DNA of 44,738 nucleotides, from positions 1 through 44,738 of the forward strand of contig CAZKEV010000013.1 of the NCBI GenBank assembly GCA_964551875.1. The letters are read 5' to 3'. The notes beneath the pieces were generated by a model. The model ran no database searches, was not told the origin of the DNA, and saw nothing but the letters and a program-made list of their open reading frames with translations. Positions 14,897 through 23,893 of this stretch are shown in pieces (positions within the stretch are counted from its first letter, which is position 1; every line of letters starts with the position of its first letter). This stretch comes from JACTUA01 sp964551875 (GTDB lineage Archaea > Halobacteriota > Methanomicrobia > Methanomicrobiales > JACTUA01). The translations under genes and the position numbers were made by a program.

Positions 14897-15766
14897 CTAC
14901 CGGGAGATCATCGTCCCCACGCCAGCATCGGTGAAGAGCTCGAGGAGGAGGTTATGCCCCCGGTTCCCGTTGATGATATGAGCCTGCTCGACCCCGTTCT
15001 TCACCGCATTAAGGGAGGAGGCGATCTTCGGGATCATGCCGCCGCTCACGGTCCCGTCCCCGATGAGCCGCTCGAGTTCGGCGGTGGTGAGCCTCCGGTA
15101 GATCTGTGTCCTTTCGGCATCCATCACGCCGTCCACGTCGGTCAGGTTGATGAGCTTGAACGCCTTCAGCGCAACAGCGATCTCGCCTGCCGCCGTGTCG
15201 GCATTGATGTTCAGGCTCGTCCCCTCCCGGTCGATGGCGATGGGCGCGATGACCGGGATATAGCCCTTGTCAAGGAGGGTGTGGAGGACTGCGGGATCTA
15301 CGTGCTCGATCTCCCCCACATACCCGAGATCCACCTCCTTGACCCGGCCCCCCTCCTTCACCTTCTGGGGATCCATCTTCCGGGCGATCATCAGGTTCCC
15401 GTCGTTCCCCGAGAGCCCCACTCCCCGGGCCCCACCGCGGGCGATGAGCGAGACGATCCCGTCGTTGATCTTCCCGACGAGTACCATCTGGGCGATCTCG
15501 AGGGTCTCCCGGTCGGTGATCCTGAGGCCTCCCACGAACTTCGGCTCCTTCCCCATGGCCTGCATCTTCTCGGTGATCTCGGGCCCCCCGCCGTGGACGA
15601 TGACCACCTTCATGCCCACGTACTGGAGGAGGACCGCGTCCCGGATCGCCATATCCAGGATCTCCTGGTCCACCATGGCATGCCCACCCAGCTTGATGAT
15701 GATGGTCCTCCCATGGAACCGCTGGATATAGGGGAGCGCCTCCATGAGCACCTCTTCACGCTTCAC
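14897..15766 (-). CDS. argB: Acetylglutamate kinase
   Basis: The 289-residue enzyme phosphorylates N-acetylglutamate, the second step of arginine synthesis. It has the amino-acid-kinase motifs IIIKLGGHAM, VIVHGGGPEITEKM, GLSGNDGNLMIARK, LNINADTAAGEIAVALKA and GGMIPKIASSLNAV. A GTG at 15766 is taken as start because GGAGGT lies 7 bases before it and the GTG overlaps the argJ stop (GTGA). An ATG 7 codons later is possible. It is the last gene of the arginine operon argC-CBS-argJ-argB. Confidence 0.95.
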   Translation of the reverse strand: MKREEVLMEALPYIQRFHGRTIIIKLGGHAMVDQEILDMAIRDAVLLQYVGMKVVIVHGGGPEITEKMQAMGKEPKFVGGLRITDRETLEIAQMVLVGKINDGIVSLIARGGARGVGLSGNDGNLMIARKMDPQKVKEGGRVKEVDLGYVGEIEHVDPAVLHTLLDKGYIPVIAPIAIDREGTSLNINADTAAGEIAVALKAFKLINLTDVDGVMDAERTQIYRRLTTAELERLIGDGTVSGGMIPKIASSLNAVKNGVEQAHIINGNRGHNLLLELFTDAGVGTMISR

Positions 15767-16914
15767 GTCGTATACCTCCCGTTGATCTCCACGTACTTTT
15801 CGGTGAGGTCGCAGCCCCACGCCGTGGCCTCCCTCGTTCCCTGCCCGAGGTCCAGTTCGAACCGGACCTCCCTTCCCTTCATGGCCAGCTTGGCCCGCGC
15901 AAGGTCGGCGACGATCCTCCCCTTCTCGAGGAGGGGTGTGCGGTCATCCCCTGCGCCGATGGTGAGGGAGACCTGGTCAGGGTCGAACTCCACGCCGGCC
16001 CGGCCGGCCGCAGCGAGCACCCGCCCCCAATTGGGGTCCTCGCCATAGACCGCGGTCTTGAGGAGCGGCGATGCGACCACGGTGCGGGCGATCCTGGAAG
16101 CCCCCTTCTCTGTCAGTGCCCCGCGGACCACCATCTCGATGAGCTTCGTTGCCCCCTCGCCGTCCCGTGCGATCTGGATGGCCAGGGTGCGGGCGCACTC
16201 CTCCAGGGCTGACCTGAATGCCGCAGCCGAAACCCTCCCTGCCTTACCCGTTGCGGTGCAGATAGCGATGTCGTTCGTGGACATGTCCCCGTCCACCACC
16301 ACCCGGTTGAAGGAGCGGCGGGTCGCCAGCCTGAGGGCCCGCTGGAGCTCCCCCGTCGTGACCTTGGCATCGGTGTAGAGGAGCGCGATCATGGTCCCCA
16401 TGTTCGGGGCGATCATACCGCTCCCCTTGCAGATTCCCCCGACGGAGAAGCCATCCCCCTTCACCAGGGCATGCTTCTCTACGAGGTCCGTGGTCATGAT
16501 GGCCCGAGCCACCTCCTCCTCGGAGGCTGGATCCTGCCTCATGCGGGGGGCGACGAGCCTTGCCTGCTTCCCGATGAGGTCAAGGTCCAGGTAGCGCCCG
16601 ATGATACCGGTCGAGGCGACCCCGACCCGCTCCGGATCCGTATTGAAGGCATCTGCCCCGATCTCGCACATCAGGGCCGCATCCCGGATCCCCTTCTCCC
16701 CGGTATAGGCGTTGGCACATCCGCTGTTTACGATGATCCCGTCCAGTTCCCCATGGGCGATCCGCTCCTTCATGAGGACCAGGGGGGCAGCCTTCACCAG
16801 ATTGGAAGTGAAGACCGCGGCTGCTGTCCCGCTCGCGGCGACGAGGGCGAGGCCGTACCGCCCTTCCTTCATCCCGGCTGCGGTGACTCCCTCCACACCG
16901 CAGATGCTCTTCAC
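15763..16914 (-). CDS. argJ: Glutamate N-acetyltransferase/ornithine acetyltransferase
   Basis: The 383-residue ArgJ recycles the acetyl group from acetylornithine to glutamate and may also make acetylglutamate from acetyl-CoA. It self-cleaves at a conserved Thr, here in KGSGMIAPNMGTMIALLYTDA (about 170-190). The residue before the Thr is Gly instead of the commoner Ala. Other signatures are GIIVNSGCANAYTG and VASTGIIGRYLDLD. It starts with GTG 16914, overlapping the CBS gene stop, and is translationally coupled to both neighbours. With argC and argB it supplies the acetyl-cycle portion of arginine synthesis. Confidence 0.95.
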   Translation of the reverse strand: MKSICGVEGVTAAGMKEGRYGLALVAASGTAAAVFTSNLVKAAPLVLMKERIAHGELDGIIVNSGCANAYTGEKGIRDAALMCEIGADAFNTDPERVGVASTGIIGRYLDLDLIGKQARLVAPRMRQDPASEEEVARAIMTTDLVEKHALVKGDGFSVGGICKGSGMIAPNMGTMIALLYTDAKVTTGELQRALRLATRRSFNRVVVDGDMSTNDIAICTATGKAGRVSAAAFRSALEECARTLAIQIARDGEGATKLIEMVVRGALTEKGASRIARTVVASPLLKTAVYGEDPNWGRVLAAAGRAGVEFDPDQVSLTIGAGDDRTPLLEKGRIVADLARAKLAMKGREVRFELDLGQGTREATAWGCDLTEKYVEINGRYTT

Positions 16915-17411
16915 GATTCCCCCTCTCCGCCCTCTCTGGATCCGTAGGACTCGCCGAGGCCCCTCACGATATCAGCCCGTGCGACGATGCCTGCGAGTTT
17001 CCTGCCCCGCATGACGGGAAGCCTCCCGATCCTCTTCTCCACCATGAGGGCGGCTGCGGCATCCATGTCATCCTCCTCGCCGATAGTAATCGTAGGGGAT
17101 GACATCACAGACCGAACAGGCTGGTCGCCGATATGCGACAGGGCCTTCTGGGTATGTGCCCAGTTGATGGCTTCCCTTATGGGGACCTCGATGATCTCGA
17201 GGGGCGAGGGGAGCCAGAGATCCTCCGATATCCCCGGGGTCTTCAGGAGTTTGAGGATATCCGACTCGGTGATCATCCCCACGAGCTTCTCGCCATCCAT
17301 GACCGGAAGGCCCCCGACCTTGTGCTTCCGGAGAAGCCCGGCCGCCTCCCTCACCGTTGCACCGGCAGATACCGTGACAGGATCCGCCGTCATTACTTCT
17401 CTGACCTTCAT
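16911..17411 (-). CDS. Two-CBS-domain protein in the arginine operon
   Basis: The 166-residue protein consists of a CBS pair. Repeat 1 is VREVMTADPVTVSAGATVREAAGLLRKHKVGGLPVMDGEKLVGMITESDIL, and repeat 2 ends AAALMVEKRIGRLPVMRGRKLAGIVARADIV. CBS pairs bind adenosyl nucleotides (AMP, ATP, SAM) and act as energy or metabolite sensors. ATG 17411 has GGAGG from the argC end just before it, and its stop overlaps argJ. Coupling inside the arg operon suggests control of arginine flux, but no partner domain is present, so this is inference. Confidence 0.92.
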   Translation of the reverse strand: MKVREVMTADPVTVSAGATVREAAGLLRKHKVGGLPVMDGEKLVGMITESDILKLLKTPGISEDLWLPSPLEIIEVPIREAINWAHTQKALSHIGDQPVRSVMSSPTITIGEEDDMDAAAALMVEKRIGRLPVMRGRKLAGIVARADIVRGLGESYGSREGGEGES

Positions 17412-17422
17412 AGTCTTCCTCC

Positions 17423-18409
17423 TCAGGGCAGGGCCCCGGCCCCCCTGAGACCTTCCTGTTCGGGGAATCCGCACATCAGGTTCATGTTCTGGATCGCCTG
17501 GCCGCTCGCTCCCTTCACCAGGTTATCGATGGCAGAGGCGACCACGACACGCTCTCCCTCGCTCTCCACCGCGATGTCGCAGAAGTTCGTCCCCCGGACC
17601 GCCGCGAGGATCGGTTGCTGGAGCCGGACGAAGAACTCCTTCTCATAGGACCTCCGGTACAGGGCTTCCACCTCCTTCTGCTCCATGGGCTCGGAGAGGA
17701 GGATGTGTGCAGTGGTGAGGATCCCACGGTTGACAGGCACCAGGTGGGGGGTGAAGTAGACCCCTGCCTTTGACCCGAGGCGTGCGATCTCCTGCTTCAT
17801 CTCCGCGAGGTGGCGGTGCCGTGTCCACTTGTAGGGGTTGATGTTGTCCGCGACCGTCGGGTAATGGGTGACCGCCGAGGGGGCATTTCCTGCGCCGGAG
17901 ACACCCGTCTTTGAGTCGAAGATCACGGCCTTCGCCCTCGTGGCAAGGGGTGCTGCAGCGAGGACCGCCCCGGTTGGGAAGCAGCCGGGGTTCGCCACGA
18001 AGGAGGCGGACCTGACCTCGTCCCGGTGAAGCTCCGTGAGGCCGTAGGGGGCAGGGAAGTAATCGGTGTGGGGGACACCGTAGGTCTTCTCGAACACATC
18101 CTTCGGGAGCCGGTAGTCTGCCGAGAGGTCCACGACCTTCATCCCCCGCTCGAGGAGCCCCCGCACGTAGGTCATCCCCGCCGTATGGGGGACCGCAAGG
18201 AGGGCGACGTCGGCATCCATCCGGTCCACCGAGGGGTTCTGGAAGAGGAGGCCGGTGAGCCCCTTCAGGTGGGGATGGACCGAGTCGACCCGCTTCCCCG
18301 CGAGCTTCCGCGAGGTGGCGATAACGACCTCTGCAGAGGAGTGGGTGAGGAGGAGCCGGATCAGGTCGCCTCCGGTGTAGCCGGAGGCCCCGATAATCGC
18401 GATTTTCAT
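17423..18409 (-). CDS. argC: N-acetyl-gamma-glutamyl-phosphate reductase
   Basis: The 328-residue NADP-dependent enzyme carries out the third step of arginine synthesis. The Rossmann start is IAIIGASGYTGGDLIRLLL, the catalytic Cys sits in FVANPGCFPTGAVLA (about 146-160), and DSKTGVSGAGNAP and HRHLAEMKQEI are also conserved. It opens the operon: a TTAAAT box at about 18434-18441 lies about 27 bases before the ATG, predicting a leaderless mRNA. Confidence 0.96.
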   Translation of the reverse strand: MKIAIIGASGYTGGDLIRLLLTHSSAEVVIATSRKLAGKRVDSVHPHLKGLTGLLFQNPSVDRMDADVALLAVPHTAGMTYVRGLLERGMKVVDLSADYRLPKDVFEKTYGVPHTDYFPAPYGLTELHRDEVRSASFVANPGCFPTGAVLAAAPLATRAKAVIFDSKTGVSGAGNAPSAVTHYPTVADNINPYKWTRHRHLAEMKQEIARLGSKAGVYFTPHLVPVNRGILTTAHILLSEPMEQKEVEALYRRSYEKEFFVRLQQPILAAVRGTNFCDIAVESEGERVVVASAIDNLVKGASGQAIQNMNLMCGFPEQEGLRGAGALP

Positions 18410-18475
18410 GGGAAAAGATATTCGGCGGTGATGATTTAAGGGTTATTCCCTGGACGGTGTTCCGAAAGAAATGAA

Positions 18476-19393
18476 TCAGGCAATCCTCGGGATATCCGCC
18501 GAGACTTCGAGGAGCCGGGCCGCGATGGCCTCGATCCGGGCATGGTCCTCGAGCCCTTCGACCAGGTGGGGAGGGAGGAGGTTCATCCCGTACTTCGCCC
18601 CCAGGTATGCGCCGCAGATGAGCCCGATGGTGTCGGTGTTCCCTCCAACGTGCCCGACGATGGAGAGGAGATCGGTGGCACTCGCATACCTTGCCATCAG
18701 GAAGAAGGCGATGGGGATGGTCTGGTAGACAGAGAGATCGTTTCCTATGAGCCGGATTGCATGCTCGAGCCCGATCCCCTCCTTCTCCAGGCGCAGGGCA
18801 TGCCGGATCTTCTGGCCCAGGAGGGGATCCTCCCGGCCCACCTCCCCGCAGGCGAGGGCGAGGTCATCCGGGGATCCGGCCAGGGTATGGTGGATGAGCA
18901 TGGCGATCCCGGTGGATCCGGCGATGGCGGCAGGATTCGTGTGAGTGACGCTGCATAGCCGGGCCACCGTCTCCCGGATATCGACCGGATCCTGGTACGC
19001 GAGGGCGAAGGGTATTCCTGCCGGGAGACATCCCGAGGTCGTCGAGTTCACCCCGCTCTCCTGCGGCGGTGACCCATCGAGAAGGTGGATACAGGCGGTG
19101 ACAACGGACCCGTCAGGGAACCGGAACACCCCGGATCGGTAGAGGGCCTTGAGCCGCTCGGCGTAACCTTCCAGCGAGAAGGCCCGCCCTGCCAGGAGCT
19201 CGGCGGTGAGGAGCATGAGCTGGGTGTCGTCGGTATATTGTCCCGGGGAAAGGGCATCGTTCGGGTGTCCACGGTAGGGACGGCGGAATGAACATTCCGC
19301 TCTCCAGAGGTCTGCGGGGGTCCCCTCACCCGGCATGCCCATGGCGTCCCCGATTGCGGCCCCGATGAGGCAGCCCGTGTACCGGAGGAGCAT
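18476..19393 (-). CDS. ADP-ribosylglycohydrolase (DraG) family protein
   Basis: The 305-residue helical enzyme has paired metal-binding motifs: GAAIGDAMGMPGEG at the start, QYTDDTQLMLLTAELL, and near the end GGNTDTIGLICGAYLGAKYG with the Asp-Thr-Asp ligands. The family removes ADP-ribose from arginine or other targets, or hydrolyses related small molecules. It lies alone between arginine and trpB2 units. The substrate is not evident, as the dinitrogenase reductase partner DraT is not in this window. Confidence 0.92.
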   Translation of the reverse strand: MLLRYTGCLIGAAIGDAMGMPGEGTPADLWRAECSFRRPYRGHPNDALSPGQYTDDTQLMLLTAELLAGRAFSLEGYAERLKALYRSGVFRFPDGSVVTACIHLLDGSPPQESGVNSTTSGCLPAGIPFALAYQDPVDIRETVARLCSVTHTNPAAIAGSTGIAMLIHHTLAGSPDDLALACGEVGREDPLLGQKIRHALRLEKEGIGLEHAIRLIGNDLSVYQTIPIAFFLMARYASATDLLSIVGHVGGNTDTIGLICGAYLGAKYGMNLLPPHLVEGLEDHARIEAIAARLLEVSADIPRIA

Positions 19394-19466
19394 TGAAAGA
19401 ATGTGGTGGGGAGAGGGAATTAACCCTTTGTCCCGGTTTTAGGGGAAAAGAAGAAGGAGATGAGGG

Positions 19467-20831
19467 TTACCCCACCTTCGGAAGGTTAGCGAGGGACTCC
19501 CTGATCTTGCTGTCCGGATACTCGAAGTCCGAGAGCTTCCCCTCGAAGTAGTCATCGTACGCGGAGAGGTCCAGGTTGCCGTGGCCTGATAGGTTGAAGA
19601 GGATGACCTTCTCCTCACCTGTCTTCTTACACCTGATAGCCTCGTCGATGACTACCCTCGCGGCGTGGGCGGTCTCCGGGGCCATAATGATGCCCTCGGT
19701 CCGGGCAAAGGTGACGGCCGCCTGGAAGACCTCGGTCTGGTGGACGGCCACCGCCTCCATCACCTTCTCATGGACGAGACGGGAGAGGATGGGGGAATCC
19801 CCGTGGTACCGGAGCCCGCCGGCGTGGATGGAGGGCGGGACAAAATCATGGCCCAGGGTGTACATCTTTGCGATGGGGCCGATCCCTGCCGTATCCCCGT
19901 AGTCATAGGCATAAACCCCTTTCGTGAGGGTCGGGCATGAAGAGGGCTCCACTGCAATGGCCCGGATATCAGGCCGCTTCCCCTGGAGCTTCTCGCCCAG
20001 GTAGGGAAAGGAGAGGCCCGCGAAGTTGGACCCGCCGCCAACGCATCCGATCAGGATATCAGGCTCGTCCCCGGCCTGCTTGAACTGCTCCATGGCCTCG
20101 AGGCCGATGATGGTCTGATGCATGCAGACGTGGTTCAACACCGAGCCCAGGGAGTAGTTGGTATCCTTGTGGGTCGCCGCGTCCTCCACCGCCTCGGAGA
20201 TGGCGATGCCCAGGGACCCGGGGGTCTCCGGGTCCTTTGCGAGCATCGCCTTCCCCGTCTGGGTCCGTTCCGACGGGCTAGGGATGCACTCCGCCCCCCA
20301 TGTCTGCATCATGGACTTCCGGTAGGGCTTCTGGTAGAAGCTGGACCGGACCATGTACACCGTGCACTTCATGTCAAAGAGGCAGGTGGCAAAGGCAAGG
20401 GCTGATCCCCACTGCCCGGCGCCCGTCTCTGTTGCGATCCGCTCGATCCCCTCCTTCATGTTGTAGTACGCCTGGGGCACCGCCGTGTTGGGCTTGTGGC
20501 TCCCCGGCGGGGAGACCCCCTCGTACTTGAAATAGATCTTCGCCGGGGTCTTCAGGTGCTCCTCCAGCCGGTGTGCCCGGTAGAGGGGGCTCGGCCTGTA
20601 GAGCCGGAAGATCTCCCGGACCTCATCCGGGATGTCGATGTACCGGTCCTGCGAGACCTCCTGCCCGATGAGGGCCATCGGGAAGATCTGATGGAGCTCG
20701 TCGGGGGTGGCCGGTTTCTTCGTCTGCGGGCTGTAGTAGGGATCCATCGGCGATGGCAGGTCGGCCTGGATGTTGTACCACCGCTTCGGGATCCCATCCT
20801 CGTCAAGCTGGAACTTGGTCTGCATACCCAT
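19467..20831 (-). CDS. trpB2: Tryptophan synthase beta-like protein, TrpB2 type
   Basis: The 454-residue PLP enzyme makes tryptophan from indole and serine. The PLP lysine is in YEGVSPPGSHKPNTAVPQAYYN, the phosphate-binding loop in GCVGGGSNFAGLSFPYLG, and the extended N-terminus with RPSPLYRAHRLEEHLKTPAKIYFKYEG is the TrpB2 hallmark. TrpB2 often acts without TrpA, as an indole salvage enzyme, and no trpA is nearby here. ATG 20831 and ATG 20825 are both possible, and the TATATTAA box at about 20848-20856 would make either nearly leaderless. Confidence 0.94.
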   Translation of the reverse strand: MGMQTKFQLDEDGIPKRWYNIQADLPSPMDPYYSPQTKKPATPDELHQIFPMALIGQEVSQDRYIDIPDEVREIFRLYRPSPLYRAHRLEEHLKTPAKIYFKYEGVSPPGSHKPNTAVPQAYYNMKEGIERIATETGAGQWGSALAFATCLFDMKCTVYMVRSSFYQKPYRKSMMQTWGAECIPSPSERTQTGKAMLAKDPETPGSLGIAISEAVEDAATHKDTNYSLGSVLNHVCMHQTIIGLEAMEQFKQAGDEPDILIGCVGGGSNFAGLSFPYLGEKLQGKRPDIRAIAVEPSSCPTLTKGVYAYDYGDTAGIGPIAKMYTLGHDFVPPSIHAGGLRYHGDSPILSRLVHEKVMEAVAVHQTEVFQAAVTFARTEGIIMAPETAHAARVVIDEAIRCKKTGEEKVILFNLSGHGNLDLSAYDDYFEGKLSDFEYPDSKIRESLANLPKVG

Positions 20832-20852
20832 CAGGTAGGTTCCGGGTTAATA

Positions 20853-20888
20853 TATACATTGTGGTATCTTCATGTCATTTAATGTATA
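20853..20888. promoter_or_regulatory. Inverted repeat in the trpB2 promoter region
   Basis: TATACATT (20853-20860) is mirrored as AATGTATA (20881-20888) with 20 bases between, just upstream of the trpB2 TATA region. An A-run at 20888-20893 reads as a minus-strand T-run that could end the ABC operon. A regulator site is possible but unproven. Confidence 0.35.
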
Positions 20889-20913
20889 AAAAAGGACATT
20901 GAAGATGGGGCCC

Positions 20914-22080
20914 TCACTCGAACCTTAACGCCTCGATGGGGTTCATCATCGCCGCCTTCCAGGCCGGGTAGATCCCCGAGAGGAGGGAGACCCCGATGCC
21001 GAACGCCACCCCGTAGAGGATGTAAACGAGGGTGGTCGCTGCAAAGAGGTACTTCGAGGACTGGAGCATGACGTTGAGAGCCAGGTATCCTCCCGCGAGG
21101 GAGAGGACACCCCCGATGGCGCTCCCCATGAGCCCGAGGATGAGGGCCTCGGAGAGGAAGATCCTCATCACCTCGCCCCTCTTCGCCCCGAGGGAGCGGA
21201 TGATCCCGATCTCCTTTGTCCGCTCGGTCACCGACATGAGCATCACGTTCAGGATGGAGATGCCGGCAACGACGAGGGAGATGCCCCCGATGGCCGTGGT
21301 GAAGGTGGAGATCTGGTTGAAGGCATCGACGATGGTCTTGAGCACCTTCCGTGTATCGAGGACGTTCACGACCTGCTCCCTGCGGTTGAGCTTGTCCTCG
21401 ATGGCCGCCTTCACCCCGTCGATATCCTCCAGCTTCCTGACCTTGATGATGACCTGGTCATAGTCCCTCTCCCCGTAGCGGGAGGTGAACCAGGTGTCAG
21501 GGACGATGATGGCATAATCTGGGTTGAGATCAAAGCCGATCCCCCGTTCCTTGAGGAGCCCGACGATCCTCACCCGTTCCTCTCCCGACCCGATACCGAG
21601 GGACTCTCCCACCTTCAGGTCGTTCTCTTCGGCGAGCTTCTTCCCCACCATGGCGCCCGTGCCGTACCGGAGATAGATGCCGCTCTCCTTCTCCAGGAGG
21701 ACGGGAACATCCGCCGGGTCCATGGCATAGAGGGCTGCGGTCTTTGCCTCATTGCCCACCGTGATGCGTTCAGCGCCGGTATGAATGGGGATGACCGTAT
21801 TCGCCCCGGCGGCCCGGCGTATCTCCTCGACCTGGCGCTCGGTGATCTTGAGGCTCGACCCGCCCCCTGTAATGGTGCCCGGTGCGGCGCTGACATGGGG
21901 GGAGACAACGATGGTGTCGCCGACGGAGGTGAGGGAGTCCGAGATGGAGAGGACGAGGCTGTTCCCGAGCATCCCCATCGATGAGATGGCGGTGACCCCG
22001 ATGATGATCCCCACCACGGCGAGGAGTGAGCGGAGCCAGTGGAGCCGGATGTTCCTTTTTGCGAGATCGAAGAGTATCAT
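20914..22080 (-). CDS. MacB-type ABC transporter permease (FtsX family)
   Basis: The 388-residue protein has one N-terminal membrane helix (LRSLLAVVGIIIGVTAISSM), a large external MacB periplasmic-like domain (about 45-245), and three C-terminal helices. The family signature is ISLVVAGISILNVMLMSVTERTKEIGIIRSLGAKRGEVMRIFLSEALILGLMG. Proteins of this type do not move solutes through a channel but transmit ATP energy across the membrane, or expel lipids, peptides or lipoproteins. Its ATG overlaps the ATPase stop. It is the last gene of a four-gene operon. Confidence 0.94.
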   Translation of the reverse strand: MILFDLAKRNIRLHWLRSLLAVVGIIIGVTAISSMGMLGNSLVLSISDSLTSVGDTIVVSPHVSAAPGTITGGGSSLKITERQVEEIRRAAGANTVIPIHTGAERITVGNEAKTAALYAMDPADVPVLLEKESGIYLRYGTGAMVGKKLAEENDLKVGESLGIGSGEERVRIVGLLKERGIGFDLNPDYAIIVPDTWFTSRYGERDYDQVIIKVRKLEDIDGVKAAIEDKLNRREQVVNVLDTRKVLKTIVDAFNQISTFTTAIGGISLVVAGISILNVMLMSVTERTKEIGIIRSLGAKRGEVMRIFLSEALILGLMGSAIGGVLSLAGGYLALNVMLQSSKYLFAATTLVYILYGVAFGIGVSLLSGIYPAWKAAMMNPIEALRFE

Positions 22081-22766
22081 GCGACCCTCCCGTCGACCAT
22101 CCTGATGGTTCGCCCGGCGTAACCCGCAATCCGCGGATCATGGGTGACGACGAGGATGGTCTTCCCCTTCCGGTTGAGATCGGCAAGAAGGCCCATGATG
22201 GTGTCCCCGGTCTTTGAGTCCAGGTTCCCGGTGGGCTCATCGCAGAGGAGGATCTTGGGATCGTTCACAAGGGCGCGGGCGATGGCGGCCCGTTGCTGCT
22301 GCCCTCCCGAGAGCTCGGCAGGCCGGTGGCTGTAGAGGTCAGGGGTGAGGCCGACCGCACCGAGGACCTCGTGGCACCGCTCCCGGGTTCCGGAAGTCCG
22401 CCTCACGAGGATGAGGGGAAACTCCACGTTCTCAACGATCGTGAGGAGCGGGATCAGGTTGAACTGCTGGAAGACGAACCCGAGATGGTCCCGGCGGAGG
22501 CTGGTGAGCTCGTCGTCCGAGAGGGCCTTCACTGAGAGGCCGCTTATCTGGATATCACCCGTGCTCGGCACATCCAGGCACCCGATAAGGTTGAGGAGGG
22601 TGGACTTCCCTGAACCTGACGGGCCCATGATGGCGATGAACTCGGCGGGCATGATGTCGAGGGAGAGGTGGTCGAGGGCACGGACATCGCCTGCCGGCAT
22701 CGGGTAGGTCTTCGTCACATCATCCAGCCGGATGATGGGATGCGTTTCAGTCACGGCCGGTTTCAA
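22077..22766 (-). CDS. LolD/MacB-type ABC transporter ATPase
   Basis: The 229-residue ATPase has Walker A GPSGSGKSTLLNLIG, Q-loop FVFQQFNLIPLLT, signature LSGGQQQRAAIARALVND, Walker B ILLCDEPTGNLDSKTG and switch VTHDPR. These are all typical of the LolD/MacB class that pairs with FtsX-type permeases. The start appears to be TTG at 22766, overlapping the stop of the preceding gene (TTGA); a GTG four codons later is an alternative. It energises the permease encoded next. Confidence 0.94.
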   Translation of the reverse strand: MKPAVTETHPIIRLDDVTKTYPMPAGDVRALDHLSLDIMPAEFIAIMGPSGSGKSTLLNLIGCLDVPSTGDIQISGLSVKALSDDELTSLRRDHLGFVFQQFNLIPLLTIVENVEFPLILVRRTSGTRERCHEVLGAVGLTPDLYSHRPAELSGGQQQRAAIARALVNDPKILLCDEPTGNLDSKTGDTIMGLLADLNRKGKTILVVTHDPRIAGYAGRTIRMVDGRVA

Positions 22767-23893
22767 CCCCGTCGCCAGAAGTAGATGAAGACCGCGGCAA
22801 TCATGATGACGAACATCCAGATGAGCAGGTTCGTGAACCGCGATGGCTCGGTCGCCTGATCGGAGAGCGCCTGGCTGCTGATCTCGACATTCGAGGTCGT
22901 GGTGAGGATGTTTCCCGCCCGGTCCTTGTAGGTGATGAGCACCGGGACCTCGCCGACCGTTGCCTTCGAACGGAAGGTCACGTCGAAGGAGGCGACGTCA
23001 TCCGGTTCCAGGGACCCGACAATATAGACCTTGTAGGGGTCGACCGGGGTCACCCCGCCCCGGGTCGTGACGGTCACCGAGCGGGCTGTCTCGAGCCCGA
23101 CGTTCATGACATCGCCGGAGATATGGATCGCCCCCTGCTCCGCGGTCACGTGGATGTTCGTGAGGACCGGTTCTGCCTGCAGCCTGTTCTCCACCGTGGA
23201 GAGGGGAAGGTTTAACGTGGCGGTATGGGGGTTGATCCCGTTCTTGAAGTTCGCCCGAAACCTGATGAAGGTCTGGCGCAGCGGCGTCACGTTGAAGGCC
23301 ACGACCGACGATCCGTCAGGTCCGAGGGTCCCCAGGAATACCCCGGATGGGGTGACGAGGAATCCGTCCCCTTCCGGTGTCACGGTCACCGCGTTCACGG
23401 CATTCGGCCTCGGGTTCCCGACCATGACCCAATAGTCTCCCTTCATCCCCTGGATGATGGGATCCGGTGTCTCCAGGATGGAGAGTTTCAAGGTCGAGGA
23501 CTCCACCTCGATGGGGAATTGAAAGGAGTACCCACCCCCTTCCCGGAAGTCGAGGATGAACCGGAGGTAGTATACCCCGTCGGATGCCTCGGCCCGGACC
23601 TTATAGACATAGGTAACGGTGCTCCCGGGGACGATCCCGCCCTGTGTCTGGTCCGGTGACTGGATCACCGAGACCTCGACACCCGAGAGGCGTGCTGAGT
23701 TGATGTACACGCTTTCCGAGCCCGAGTTTATGACGTTCACCGTGACCACCCCGGTATCGCCCTTCATGAGGACCGGCGGATCGAGCCGGTATGAGGAGAC
23801 CGCGACCTGCGGGCCGATATCGAGAGCGAGGGCAGGAGCCGCGATGAGGAGGAGGAAGAGGGCTGTTGTGAGAAGGGTAAACGTGCGCATCAT
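22763..23893 (-). CDS. Secreted CARDB-like beta-sandwich protein with C-terminal anchor
   Basis: The 376-residue protein has a signal peptide (about 1-24, ending APALALD) and three or four immunoglobulin-like modules of the CARDB/NEW3 sort: GDTGVVTVNVINSGSESVYI, QGMKGDYWVMVGNPRPNAVNAVTVTPEG and ISGDVMNVGLETARSVTVTTRG. A C-terminal membrane helix FTNLLIWMFVIMIAAVFIYFW and basic end WRRG finish it. It would sit on the outer face next to the ABC permease. The ATG at 23893 overlaps the Yip1 gene. A longer in-frame reading upstream is the shadow of that gene. Confidence 0.85.
   Translation of the reverse strand: MMRTFTLLTTALFLLLIAAPALALDIGPQVAVSSYRLDPPVLMKGDTGVVTVNVINSGSESVYINSARLSGVEVSVIQSPDQTQGGIVPGSTVTYVYKVRAEASDGVYYLRFILDFREGGGYSFQFPIEVESSTLKLSILETPDPIIQGMKGDYWVMVGNPRPNAVNAVTVTPEGDGFLVTPSGVFLGTLGPDGSSVVAFNVTPLRQTFIRFRANFKNGINPHTATLNLPLSTVENRLQAEPVLTNIHVTAEQGAIHISGDVMNVGLETARSVTVTTRGGVTPVDPYKVYIVGSLEPDDVASFDVTFRSKATVGEVPVLITYKDRAGNILTTTSNVEISSQALSDQATEPSRFTNLLIWMFVIMIAAVFIYFWRRG

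Noticed and set aside
14954..16048. A plus-strand frame of 364 codons
   Set aside because: It is antisense to argB and argJ and low in recognisable structure.
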